DNA from: Pukyongia sp963768085
Lineage (GTDB): Bacteria > Bacteroidota > Bacteroidia > Flavobacteriales > Flavobacteriaceae
Reading direction: 5' to 3'
Length of the DNA: 64,000 nucleotides
NCBI GenBank assembly: GCA_963768085.1
Contig: CAVYGO010000003.1
Span: forward strand, 248,001-312,000
Below are positions 1 to 8,041 of this stretch, in pieces. Positions within the stretch are counted from its first letter, which is position 1. Every line of letters starts with the position of its first letter. The position numbers were made by a program, and so were the translations under genes. A model generated the notes under the pieces. The model worked only from the letters and a program-made list of their open reading frames with translations. It was not told where the DNA came from and searched no databases.

Positions 1-333
1 GTTCACGGGAGATTCGGCAAGTTCCTTGATCTTATCGATTGACAGGTCATCCGGATTCGCTTCAAGAGTGATCTCAGGGGTATCTATTACCGGATAGTTT
101 TCGTAGATCGTACGGAATATTTGGTCTATTTCTTCGGAAGTGAGCAGACTGGGCGTCCCGCCGCCAAAGTATATGGTTTGAATTTCATCCTGCTGTTCGT
201 TTTTCCGAAGTATCAATTCTTTGCAGATCGAATCTATCATTTCATCCCGCTTTTTCAGGGAGGTGGAGAAATGAAAATCACAATAGTGGCAGGCCTGTTT
301 ACAAAACGGTATGTGGATATAGATTCCCGACAT
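1..333 (-). CDS. hemW: HemW-like radical SAM protein, N-terminal part
   Basis: Translating the minus strand from the ATG at 333 gives an open frame of 111 codons that runs off the left edge of the window. Residues 11-18 are CKQACHYC, the CxxxCxxC cluster ligand motif of radical SAM enzymes, followed by DFHFS, and a YFGGGTPSLL segment typical of HemW (formerly called oxygen-independent coproporphyrinogen III oxidase-like). HemW is a haem chaperone that binds haem and an iron-sulfur cluster in the cytoplasm. The ATG follows directly on the stop codon of the DUF3667 gene, so the two are probably co-transcribed with ruvC. The C-terminal two thirds lie outside the window, so HemW versus HemN rests on the CxxxCxxC spacing and neighbouring sequence. 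Confidence 0.9.
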   Translation of the reverse strand, partial: MSGIYIHIPFCKQACHYCDFHFSTSLKKRDEMIDSICKELILRKNEQQDEIQTIYFGGGTPSLLTSEEIDQIFRTIYENYPVIDTPEITLEANPDDLSIDKIKELAESPVN

Positions 334-1077
334 TTATATATGCTTCAGATAGACAATTAAAAGAGATATTCCGAAGGCAATAAAACCATAGGACATAAAG
401 CTGAGAAAGAATATAAATATCGATTTTATAAGCACAAGTAATTTACGTTTCTGAAAGAAGGAAATTAAAGCATAGCATAAATATATCAGCATTATAGCGA
501 TGGCCATAGCCTGGAATCCCTGATCCACATATCTGATATAGAACATATTCAGCGTGGTGAATATGGTGTACACTGCCGCCAGATAGAATGAGATCGCCAG
601 GAATTCGGCCAGACTGCGCCTTTTAAAAAAGAATAACTTCAGGAATCCACCCATGGTGAAAACGAATACAAAAAGCAACTTATCAATATTCAAAAGCATG
701 AAGTTACGGGCTTCGGTCAACAGCTGTCTTTGGCTATCGTCAGTGACATTAATCGTTGTATTTCCAAACGGATCGTAATTGATCAGGGATCTGATCAATA
801 AGTAAACAACGGTCATTAACAGGAAAAAGGCAACCGGTTTATAATAGCTTTTACGCTTTCCCTCAAGATATTCTCTCAATAATTTCCCGGGATTGAGGAA
901 CAACAGCTTCATCGTCTTGAAAAAGGGTGCATTTACGGAAAACAAAAAATCCCAAAAATCCTGGAAGGAATCCCGAAAGGTCACTTTATGAACCGAGGTT
1001 CGCTGTCCGCATTCCGAGCAGTAATTTCCTGTGGCAGGTCTATCACAATTATGGCAATATGTAGTTGATGCACTCAA
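334..1077 (-). CDS. DUF3667 zinc-ribbon membrane protein
   Basis: A 247-residue protein starts with a short zinc ribbon (CHNC near residues 8-11 and CSEC near 20-23), followed by an amphipathic segment and four to five hydrophobic segments from about residue 80 to the end. This order is that of the DUF3667 family of Bacteroidota, whose function is unknown. The best start is a TTG at 1077: it is the only start that keeps the first CxxC pair, and it sits two bases after the ruvC stop. The stop touches the hemW ATG, so ruvC, this gene and hemW look like one operon. I infer an inner-membrane location; nothing in the sequence names a substrate. Confidence 0.8.
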   Translation of the reverse strand: MSASTTYCHNCDRPATGNYCSECGQRTSVHKVTFRDSFQDFWDFLFSVNAPFFKTMKLLFLNPGKLLREYLEGKRKSYYKPVAFFLLMTVVYLLIRSLINYDPFGNTTINVTDDSQRQLLTEARNFMLLNIDKLLFVFVFTMGGFLKLFFFKRRSLAEFLAISFYLAAVYTIFTTLNMFYIRYVDQGFQAMAIAIMLIYLCYALISFFQKRKLLVLIKSIFIFFLSFMSYGFIAFGISLLIVYLKHI

Positions 1078-1079
1078 AA

Positions 1080-1643
1080 TTAATCAACCCTGTCTTCGTT
1101 CTGTTTCACAAATGCCGACCAACCGGTATAGCCTTTGCCCACTTCTGCTCGGCCAGCATTATAGAAATGACAAACTGCGGCGGCGAGTCCATCGGTACTA
1201 TCCAGATTTTTGGGCAGTTCTTTTAATTCGAGTAAACTTTGCAGCATTTTTGCTACCTGTTCTTTACTTGCGTTACCGTTACCGGTAATAGCCATTTTGA
1301 TCTTTTTAGGAGAATACTCGGTGATAGGAACCTGCCTGGAAAGGCCGGCAGCCATAGCCACACCCTGTGCGCGACCCAGTTTTAACATGGACTGAACATT
1401 TTTCCCAAAGAAAGGCGCTTCGATAGCGATCTCATCCGGATGAAACGTATCGATAAGCTCGATAGTGCGTTCAAAAATGTGCTTTAACCGGACATAGTGA
1501 TCATCGTATTTAGAAAGCTTTAATTCGTTTAATTGAAGGAAATGCATCTTTTTACTCACCACTTTTATGAGTCCGAATCCCATGATAGTTGTTCCGGGAT
1601 CGATTCCTAGAATAATTTTTTCCGAATTCACTACATTAGCCAT
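1080..1643 (-). CDS. ruvC: Crossover junction endodeoxyribonuclease RuvC
   Basis: The 187-residue product carries the RuvC N-terminus with GIDPGTTIMGFG (first catalytic Asp), an internal EAPFFGKN segment with the second acidic residue, and a late DSTDGLAAAVCHFY segment holding the last acidic pair. RuvC cuts Holliday junctions together with RuvAB in homologous recombination. Length and motif order match the family. The ATG at 1643 lies only two bases from the ATG of the divergent gene at 1646, so either the promoters overlap both coding starts or one start is misplaced; a GTG at codon 5 is an alternative. Downstream come the DUF3667 gene and hemW on the same strand. Confidence 0.93.
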   Translation of the reverse strand: MANVVNSEKIILGIDPGTTIMGFGLIKVVSKKMHFLQLNELKLSKYDDHYVRLKHIFERTIELIDTFHPDEIAIEAPFFGKNVQSMLKLGRAQGVAMAAGLSRQVPITEYSPKKIKMAITGNGNASKEQVAKMLQSLLELKELPKNLDSTDGLAAAVCHFYNAGRAEVGKGYTGWSAFVKQNEDRVD

Positions 1644-1645
1644 AG

Positions 1646-2591
1646 ATGTCGCACCTTTCCAACAAAGCTAAGCATTATGGGTTGATTGCCCTAAAAGTTT
1701 TCATACTAGCCGCGACTTTCTGGTTTATCTATGACCGTCTTCAAAATACAGACGAACGAACCATTAATTCATTTTTCGATCATCTAACCAAAGCAAATCC
1801 GACCTATCTGTTACTATTCATTCTTTTAACCGCAGCTAATTGGTCGCTGGAAATAAAGAAATGGCAGCTTCTGGTCAATACGCTGCATAGGATATCATTT
1901 CGGGAATCGCTACGGCAATGTCTTGCTTCCTTAAGTGTATCCATGTCTACACCGAACCGCATCGGTGAATATGGCGCAAAAGCACTTTTCTTTAGTCAGG
2001 AAAAAAGAAAGAAAGTGATGGTTTTAAATCTGGTTTCTAATACCTCTCAGATGTTGATCACTATTTTTTTTGGTATTCCCGGACTTCTATACTTTTTATT
2101 TCGGAATGATATAGCGGTCGCACTCTGGAAGCTGGTTTTAATTTTTATTCTGGTGATTTTGTTGATCGTTGCCGGGTACTATTTGCGAAAAACCAAGCTA
2201 TTGATCAAAGGACTTACCCTGGAAAAGGTATTTCATTATGTACAAACCATCTCGCTAGCTGTACGCTGGAAAGTGGTTTTGTATTCAGCGCTACGGTATA
2301 TAATTTTCAGCGGTTTATTCTATTTATTACTTACGCTTTTTTGGTGTTTCTGTTTCGTTACCCGTAGCTGCTCCACTAATTACCGCCATGTATCTTATCG
2401 CATCTGTGTTACCTACTTTTTTCTTTCTGGATGTAGCCATAAAAGGAGGTGCGGCCATCTGGATATTTTCATATGCCGGAATTCCTGAGATCCCCATCTT
2501 GAGCACAGTTACAGCCATGTGGTTACTCAATTTTGTATTTCCGGCGATTTGGGGGAGTTTTTATGTTGTAAAATTCAAAATAAATTCCTGA
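1646..2591 (+). pseudogene. LPG-synthase-TM-like (UPF0104) membrane protein, frameshifted
   Basis: The first frame (from 1646) encodes many membrane helices with SMSTPNRIGEYGAKALFF, the pattern of lysylphosphatidylglycerol synthase TM-domain proteins (UPF0104), then fails after LLLTLFW. A frame one base later continues as a normal membrane protein (GVSVSLPVAAPLITAM onward) to TGA at 2589-2591. The switch falls in a run of six T at 2337-2342; removing one T restores about 314 residues. The open part by itself would end at 2488 with an unrelated tail. The restored stop overlaps the next ATG (TGATG), typical of translational coupling with the glycosyltransferase. Such proteins sit in the inner membrane and often accompany glycosyltransferases. 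It may be a sequencing error rather than a dead gene. Confidence 0.8.
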
Positions 2592-3730
2592 TGGTTTTTG
2601 TTCTGTTCATCCTGATTATCCTTGCTATTTATTGCCAGACTCTTTTATGGATTTTAGTAGGTTTCACGCGGTTTTCGAAAGGAAAAGATATTGCTGGAAA
2701 AGATCTGAGCGGCTTCACGGTGATCATTCCGTTTCGCAACGAAGAAGACCGTATTCTTCCACTTCTTGAATCTCTGCAAAATATAGAATACAAGCTGGAT
2801 TTGTTCGAAATCATCCTTGTAGATGATGCATCGGATGATAATTCCGTGGAACTTATCAGACAAAGGCTTGGAACATCGAATTTAAACTGGAAAATACTTC
2901 CCAATGAACGTAGCTCGGGTTCACCAAAGAAAGATGCTATTTCTGTGGGGATTAAGGCTTCCGGGAAGGACTGGATCATGACTACCGATGCGGATTGTAC
3001 CGTCCCTCCGCTCTGGCTACAACGTTATGATCGGTATATAGGTAAGAACCAGCCGGTGATGGTTTGTGGACCGGTATCATTCTACCATTTGGGCACAACG
3101 TCATTGGCCGCACATTATCAAATGATAGAGGGAATATGCCTTCAGGGAGTAACAATAGGAGGATTCGGGTTTAAACGGCCCCTCCTTTGCAATGGAGCCA
3201 ATCTAGCGTACAAAAAAGAGGCCTTCGAAAAGGTAGCGGGATTCACGGACAACTCCGATATGGCGAGTGGAGATGATATTTTTCTGATGGATAAAATACG
3301 CAAACAGTATCGCGGAAAAGTTGGTTTTTTAAAAGACCCGCATGCTATAGTGCGCACCCTGGTTATGAATAATTGGAAAGCTGTACTTCAGCAACGAATC
3401 CGCTGGGCGTCAAAAACAACAAAACAACAAAACAGTATGTCGAAGTTTGTCGCTTCAATTATTTTTCTAACCAACGTACTCATCGTACTCTGCTGTATCT
3501 GGATCCCTGTCTTGAAATGGGACCTTTATCATCTGTTATTGATGGTTCCCCTTGGTAAAATAGGAATTGATCTTTTCTTCCTGGTTTGGGTGAACCAGTT
3601 CTTCAAAACAAAACTCAACATTGGGCTCACTTTGATTATTTCTATACTTTATCCCTTTATTAGCAGCCTTATAGCCATACGAAGTATTTTTGGCGGTTAT
3701 CGATGGAAGGGACGTAATTTCAAGCGCTAA
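2591..3730 (+). CDS. Family 2 glycosyltransferase, membrane-bound
   Basis: The product has an N-terminal membrane helix, then a GT-A domain with VIIPFRNEE near residue 50, DDASDDNS and TTDADC (the DxD nucleotide-sugar/metal site), a GxxxLL-CNGANLAY acceptor segment, DDIFLM, and the QRIRWASK motif equivalent to Q/RxxRW of processive enzymes, closed by three C-terminal helices. I start it at 2591, where ATG overlaps the upstream TGA; a longer frame from 2519 would lie inside the upstream gene. The restored product is 379 residues. It probably transfers a sugar onto a lipid or polysaccharide at the inner membrane, together with the preceding flippase-like protein; the sugar cannot be read from the sequence. 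Confidence 0.88.
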   Translation: MVFVLFILIILAIYCQTLLWILVGFTRFSKGKDIAGKDLSGFTVIIPFRNEEDRILPLLESLQNIEYKLDLFEIILVDDASDDNSVELIRQRLGTSNLNWKILPNERSSGSPKKDAISVGIKASGKDWIMTTDADCTVPPLWLQRYDRYIGKNQPVMVCGPVSFYHLGTTSLAAHYQMIEGICLQGVTIGGFGFKRPLLCNGANLAYKKEAFEKVAGFTDNSDMASGDDIFLMDKIRKQYRGKVGFLKDPHAIVRTLVMNNWKAVLQQRIRWASKTTKQQNSMSKFVASIIFLTNVLIVLCCIWIPVLKWDLYHLLLMVPLGKIGIDLFFLVWVNQFFKTKLNIGLTLIISILYPFISSLIAIRSIFGGYRWKGRNFKR

Positions 3731-3773
3731 TTCAATATTTTTTTTACCTTTAACCGAATCAAACCCAGCCCAT

Positions 3774-4658
3774 ATGAAACGCCTACTCCTTATTTTTGGC
3801 TTTGTCGCAGCCAGTTGCGCATTTACATACGCACAGCAACAGTATACTATTGACGGACAAACATATTCGTTAAAGACCGAGGTTGATGGCACCATTGAAC
3901 TGTTATGGAACACCATTGGTGAAGACTACCGCTATTTTATCAAGAAAGGCAATGACATCGCCGAATTGAAGAATACCCGATCAGGAAAGGTCTATAATGA
4001 AGAATATAAAGATGTACTAAAGCTATTTACCAGTGATTCCCCCGGTGATATTGATAAAACAAAACTTACCGTCGGGAGTCTCAGGAAGTATTTCAGAAGC
4101 TATAATAAGCGCGTGGATCCCTCCTATGACGACAGCACGGAGGATATCAGATTAAAACTTCGACTGGGTCCGTTTGCCGGTATTTCCAATGCCATCTTTA
4201 CACAAAACCCAACAAACGCTACGCTTCTTATCGCTGGTGCGGATCTGGAATTGATCGATGAAGTTAAGTTAAGGCGGCATGCTTTGGTGTTGCGTTTTAA
4301 ACAAACTTTTGAAAATAGTGATTTCCTTTACAATGCTTCTCAATTCACCTTGAACTATCGGTTTAAATTTGTGAAAGCCGAAAAAGTGGACATTTTTATC
4401 AATGGGAAGTTTGTGGCTTTCACCTATTCATCTCGAGACGACTTTCCAAATCCAGCTTTCGGGATGACCGGAGAGCCGGAATTTTTCTCGGAAAGTGGTA
4501 GTGACTTTTCAGCGCCCGCCACCTTCGGACTCGGGGCAGACATAAAATTAGGCAGTGGCTTGTTGTTTATCACTTACAATGATATTTTCGGATTAGGAGT
4601 GGACAGCAATGGTGAATTTCCGATCGATTTTTCGGTAGGTTATAAATTCGGGCTATAA
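3774..4658 (+). CDS. Secreted outer-membrane-barrel-like protein, unknown function
   Basis: The ATG at 3774 opens a 294-residue protein with a clean Sec signal (KRLLLIFGFVAASCAFTYAQ, cleavage near residue 21). After an N-terminal domain of about 100 residues of mixed character (IDGQTYSLKTEVDGTIELLW), the rest alternates short polar turns with strands such as LRLGPFAGISNAIF and ends in DFSVGYKFGL, a terminal aromatic/hydrophobic strand typical of beta-barrel outer-membrane proteins. A longer in-frame start at 3690 would overlap the glycosyltransferase gene and displace the signal peptide, so I reject it. It stands alone on the plus strand and converges with the next gene by 6 bp. I do not recognise a named family. 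Confidence 0.65.
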   Translation: MKRLLLIFGFVAASCAFTYAQQQYTIDGQTYSLKTEVDGTIELLWNTIGEDYRYFIKKGNDIAELKNTRSGKVYNEEYKDVLKLFTSDSPGDIDKTKLTVGSLRKYFRSYNKRVDPSYDDSTEDIRLKLRLGPFAGISNAIFTQNPTNATLLIAGADLELIDEVKLRRHALVLRFKQTFENSDFLYNASQFTLNYRFKFVKAEKVDIFINGKFVAFTYSSRDDFPNPAFGMTGEPEFFSESGSDFSAPATFGLGADIKLGSGLLFITYNDIFGLGVDSNGEFPIDFSVGYKFGL

Positions 4659-5138
4659 AGATTCGGTTTCAACCACGATCGGCAGGCTGAATTCGGTTCT
4701 TACCGGAATCCCTCTTTTGTACGCAGGAGCTATTAATTTCACCGAATCAATTCTATCCAGCAAAGCCTGTCTCATCAGGGGGTAAGCACGGATTAGCGCA
4801 CTATCGATCTGAATTTCTCTAACCTTCATTTCTGCTGTTTCCGATACGTCGATTCTTAACCAGATCGTATCATGTATATCCTGATTAATACCCCTAGCAC
4901 TGTTCCATGCCGCCTGACTTAGGGAACCAATTAGCACCTGGCTAAAACAATCCTTCTGTTCCTTTTTTTCTGTAATCTGTTCGCAGGAGGCAAATACAGG
5001 ATATTGATCTACATCATTCCAGTTGATCGTTTTCAGTTCTTCTTCATAGAATGCTTCTGTGGAGATCTTTTCAGTTTCAAAAAACTGACAAGAGGTTGTA
5101 ACGAGCAGCAGTAATAGTATGTGAAGCGTTATTTTCAT
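4653..5138 (-). CDS. Lipoprotein with TonB-C-like C-terminus
   Basis: A 161-residue protein begins with a lipoprotein signal (LLLLLVTTSC, Cys near 17). The second half (ARGINQDIHDTIWLRIDVSE, then RALLDRI and IPVRTEFSLPIVVE-type endings) resembles the TonB C-terminal-like fold seen in many small Bacteroidota lipoproteins, where periplasmic anchoring is expected. Three internal Cys (CEQ, DCF and the lipobox) are present. It overlaps the convergent gene by 6 bp and has no operon partner. Function is unknown; the TonB-C likeness is my inference from the pattern, not a firm assignment. Confidence 0.6.
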   Translation of the reverse strand: MKITLHILLLLLVTTSCQFFETEKISTEAFYEEELKTINWNDVDQYPVFASCEQITEKKEQKDCFSQVLIGSLSQAAWNSARGINQDIHDTIWLRIDVSETAEMKVREIQIDSALIRAYPLMRQALLDRIDSVKLIAPAYKRGIPVRTEFSLPIVVETESL

Positions 5139-5319
5139 TCAATTTCAATACCCTCCGAAAGTACAAATTTTAAGGAAACTTGTTCTATAAAAAAAGCCGA
5201 AACATAGAGGTTCGGCGAATATATTCTTTTAGAACTGAACTAGGCTATATCAGTTGGAAAGGTTGTTTTGATTTTGGTTTTTGTAACAGAACCGTATTTT
5301 TATCATCTAATGAGAGCAT

Positions 5320-5820
5320 ATGGATATCATTTTAATTATTATTGGCTTCCTACTGATGCTGATCGGAATTGCAGGTAGTATTCTACCCGTAATTCCGGGA
5401 ACCCCTATTAGTTGGTTAGGTCTTATCGTGCTTTATTTATCTCCCTCCATTCCCTTCGATTGGACATTTATTATCATCACGGGTGTGGTGGCAATTCTTA
5501 TTTATATTATGGATTATATAATTCCGGCTATCGGGACGAAGAAATTCGGTGGAAGCAGAGCTGGCGCCTGGGGTACCATTATCGGTTTATTTGTCGGGAT
5601 CCTGGCCCCTATCCCTTTCGGAATACTGATCGGGCCATTTGTAGGCGCCCTGATCGGCGAAATGGCGTTTAATCAAACACAGGGGCCACAAGCTGTAAAG
5701 GCAGCCTTCGGATCGTTTATTGGTTTTCTTGCATCCACATTTATGAAGCTGTTCGCTACCTGTATCTTTCTGCTATTATTCTGCTGGAAGGTTTGGGAGA
5801 ATCGGGAATTGCTCTTTTAA
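5320..5820 (+). CDS. DUF456 family membrane protein
   Basis: The 166-residue product is almost entirely hydrophobic, with about four helices and the DUF456 hallmarks GIAGSILPVIPGTPISWLG near residues 17-35 and a repeated glycine-rich segment around 85-120 (KFGGSRAGAWGTIIG and GPFVGALIGE). DUF456 proteins are small inner-membrane proteins of unknown role. Length is normal for the family. The gene is flanked by a 180-bp promoter region and converges on lspA with one base between stop codons. Confidence 0.85.
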   Translation: MDIILIIIGFLLMLIGIAGSILPVIPGTPISWLGLIVLYLSPSIPFDWTFIIITGVVAILIYIMDYIIPAIGTKKFGGSRAGAWGTIIGLFVGILAPIPFGILIGPFVGALIGEMAFNQTQGPQAVKAAFGSFIGFLASTFMKLFATCIFLLLFCWKVWENRELLF

Positions 5821-5821
5821 G

Positions 5822-6487
5822 CTACAGTGAAAATTTCTTTGAAAAAGCCCCCAGGAATACGATCCATATTACTCCTATTGTTATGGACAGATCGGCGAAA
5901 TTGAAGATGTAATTGTTGAATTCGAATAATTCTCCACCAATGAAAGGAACCCATTCAGGCCAGTGGGTTTCTATAATGGGGAAATAGAACATATCGACTA
6001 CATGACCGTCGAAGAATGTACTGTAGCCTCCTTCTTCAGGAAGGAATTTTGCAACGGAATTTCGGGTAGATTCCGAAAAAATAACGCCATAAAACAATCC
6101 ATCAATTATATTCCCCAGTGCACCTGCCGTTATTAGGCCTAACGAGATCACGAAGGAAAAACGCTTTTCATCAACTAAAGACCTGTAGGTGTAATAAAGC
6201 AGCCCTGATCCCGCGAGAATCCTGAATACCCCTAAGATGATCTTGCCGGCTTTACCCCCTAATTCGAGGCCGAAGGCCATTCCATAATTTTCTGTGAACT
6301 TTATTTGTGCCCAGTCCAGACCTAACATATTGAAACCTCCATCCAATGGAAAAGAGGTCTTTACGTAAAATTTCAGTGCCTGATCCAGGATAAGGATGGC
6401 TGCAATAAGCAGCCCTATATACAACAGCTTCTTTCTTTGGTTCATCAACAATTTTTTAAGCTGCTGCAAATATAGAATCATTTTCAT
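5822..6487 (-). CDS. lspA: Lipoprotein signal peptidase (signal peptidase II)
   Basis: LspA removes the signal peptide of diacylglyceryl-modified prolipoproteins in the inner membrane. The product shows the family's order: a first helix ending in LDQALKFYVK, a KFTENYGMAFG segment, then GALGNIIDG with the first catalytic Asp and FNFADLSITIG with the second. The loop between them (about 50 residues, with VVDMFYFP) is the longer form usual in Bacteroidota. The ATG at 6487 gives 221 residues; an ATG 14 codons later (MNQRKKLLYIG) is at least as likely and gives the more usual length. It would process the many lipoproteins in this window. Confidence 0.93.
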   Translation of the reverse strand: MKMILYLQQLKKLLMNQRKKLLYIGLLIAAILILDQALKFYVKTSFPLDGGFNMLGLDWAQIKFTENYGMAFGLELGGKAGKIILGVFRILAGSGLLYYTYRSLVDEKRFSFVISLGLITAGALGNIIDGLFYGVIFSESTRNSVAKFLPEEGGYSTFFDGHVVDMFYFPIIETHWPEWVPFIGGELFEFNNYIFNFADLSITIGVIWIVFLGAFSKKFSL

Positions 6488-6664
6488 AAACGAGGAACTT
6501 CATAACGTCTTCAATATCCTTTTATTCTGTTATAAATTATAGCTGATGCTATTTCGTTCCTACGCCGATGTATCTATAAACAGTCAATGATGAAGACTGG
6601 ACGCAATTAGATCCCGACGATGATGGAGGAGGATATTAAATCATTAACACGAATTTAGCCAAGG

Positions 6665-7216
6665 TTAGATCCAGGTTGTTTTAGCAGCAATCTGGGTTTT
6701 TCTTTCTCCTTCCGGCAATTTACCATCGTATTTCCCCATATAGAAGAAGCCCAGGCATCGTTCTCCTTCCTCTAGCTCAACATGCTCATTCAACAAATCC
6801 TTATAAGCAGGAGTACTCCAGTAAGCGCCGATTTTCAATGCATGCGCCGTTAGCCACATATTTTGTACCGCCATGGCTGTAGCCGCAATTTCCTCCCATT
6901 CAGGAACAGACCCTGTGAAATCCCTTTGCATGCAAATAGCAATAATACAACCCGATTGCATAGATTTATCCAGGATCTTCTGATGTTTGAACTCGGAGTA
7001 TTTATCGGCAGTAACCTCGTATTTTTTTGCCATGAATTCACCCAGTCTTTGTTTAGCTTCACCACAAAACACTTTAAATCGCCAGGGTTCCGTCCTGCGG
7101 TGGGTTGGAGCCCAATTGGCGGCTTCCAGGATTCTAAGAATTTCTTCCTTACTGATTACTTCTAAATTATATTGAGCGGGAAATACAGCTCTGCGGGCTT
7201 TTATCACTTCATGCAT
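6665..7216 (-). CDS. Nitroreductase family protein (YdjA-like)
   Basis: A 183-residue FMN-dependent nitroreductase-fold protein. It starts with IKARRAVFPAQYN, the FMN-phosphate-binding arginine pair of the family, continues with WAPTHRRTEPWRFKVF (a YdjA-type substrate/FMN loop) and EIAATAMAVQNMWLTAHALKIGAYW in the central helix, and ends in a GKYDG-containing strand. Such enzymes reduce nitro groups or quinones with NAD(P)H in the cytoplasm; the natural substrate is unknown. It is divergent from the TetR gene, sharing a 147-bp intergenic region that contains a palindrome and a TACTATTG half-site near its own start, so the TetR protein could also regulate it. Confidence 0.88.
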   Translation of the reverse strand: MHEVIKARRAVFPAQYNLEVISKEEILRILEAANWAPTHRRTEPWRFKVFCGEAKQRLGEFMAKKYEVTADKYSEFKHQKILDKSMQSGCIIAICMQRDFTGSVPEWEEIAATAMAVQNMWLTAHALKIGAYWSTPAYKDLLNEHVELEEGERCLGFFYMGKYDGKLPEGERKTQIAAKTTWI

Positions 7217-7322
7217 AGTTAGATACTATTGTTATAATTGACTTTATCAGGTATAAAAATACTGGTTTATAAATTCGGAAAACAAACTCATATTGTTAAA
7301 ATAAGTTAAATACTTTCATACT

Positions 7323-7339
7323 TAATAGTAATACTATTA
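7323..7339. promoter_or_regulatory. Perfect palindrome, candidate TetR operator
   Basis: TAATAGTA-A-TACTATTA is a perfect 8-bp inverted repeat with one central base, 25 bp before the TetR start and touching a TACTTTCG sequence that resembles a flavobacterial -7 box. A related half-site TACTATTG lies at 7225-7232 near the divergent nitroreductase start. TetR proteins usually bind such palindromes at their own promoter. Binding is inferred, not shown. Confidence 0.5.
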
Positions 7340-7363
7340 CTTTCGCGATTCAATAAGTTAATT

Positions 7364-8038
7364 ATGAAACAGTTATTAGGTAGTATAAAGATTTCTGTAA
7401 ATGAGCAATTGTATTTAAAGGACCCGGAGTCGTCGCCATTGGGGAAAAGGATCATCGAACATAGCATTTTGCTAATCGATGATATAGGATTCGATGGACT
7501 CACCTTTAAAAAACTAGGTTCAGCTGTCGGATCGAATGAGAGTTCAGTGTATCGTTATTTCGAGAATAAGCATAAACTACTCCTCTATCTAACTTCCTGG
7601 TATTGGGGCTGGATCGAATATCAGCTGGTTTTTGAAACACATAATATTCCAGATAACTCAGAAAAACTTAAAAATGCCATTAAAATTATATGTCGCCCGA
7701 TCGTTGAAGACTCAACCTATGGCCATATTAACGAGATACTTCTGAATAAAATAGTGATCAACGAATTTTCCAAATCCTATCTTACCAAAGAAGTAGATTC
7801 GGAGAATAAGGAAGGCTATTTTGCTATTTATAAAAGATTGGTACATCGTCTTGAAGAAATGATTCAAGAACAGGATGCTTCTTATGATTATCCTACCAGC
7901 CTGGCCAGCACGATCATCGAGACCGCATTACATCAGCAATTTCTAAAAGATCATTTTAAATCGATCACCGATTGTGACAAAAACACATCTCCATCCGATT
8001 TTCTGATCGATCTGATTTTCAAAATTCTAAAGAAGTAA
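7364..8038 (+). CDS. TetR/AcrR-family transcriptional regulator
   Basis: The 224-residue product has a TetR-type helix-turn-helix at about residues 25-65 (IEHSILLIDDIGFDGLTFKKLG, then GSNESSVYRYFENKHKLL), where SSVYRYFxxKxxLL is the recognition helix signature. The rest is a helical ligand-binding domain without recognisable ligand. It stands three bases before the ABC exporter gene and so heads that operon, probably repressing it through the palindrome at 7323-7339. The N-terminus is about 20 residues longer than in the shortest relatives. Confidence 0.88.
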   Translation: MKQLLGSIKISVNEQLYLKDPESSPLGKRIIEHSILLIDDIGFDGLTFKKLGSAVGSNESSVYRYFENKHKLLLYLTSWYWGWIEYQLVFETHNIPDNSEKLKNAIKIICRPIVEDSTYGHINEILLNKIVINEFSKSYLTKEVDSENKEGYFAIYKRLVHRLEEMIQEQDASYDYPTSLASTIIETALHQQFLKDHFKSITDCDKNTSPSDFLIDLIFKILKK

Positions 8039-8041
8039 ACC

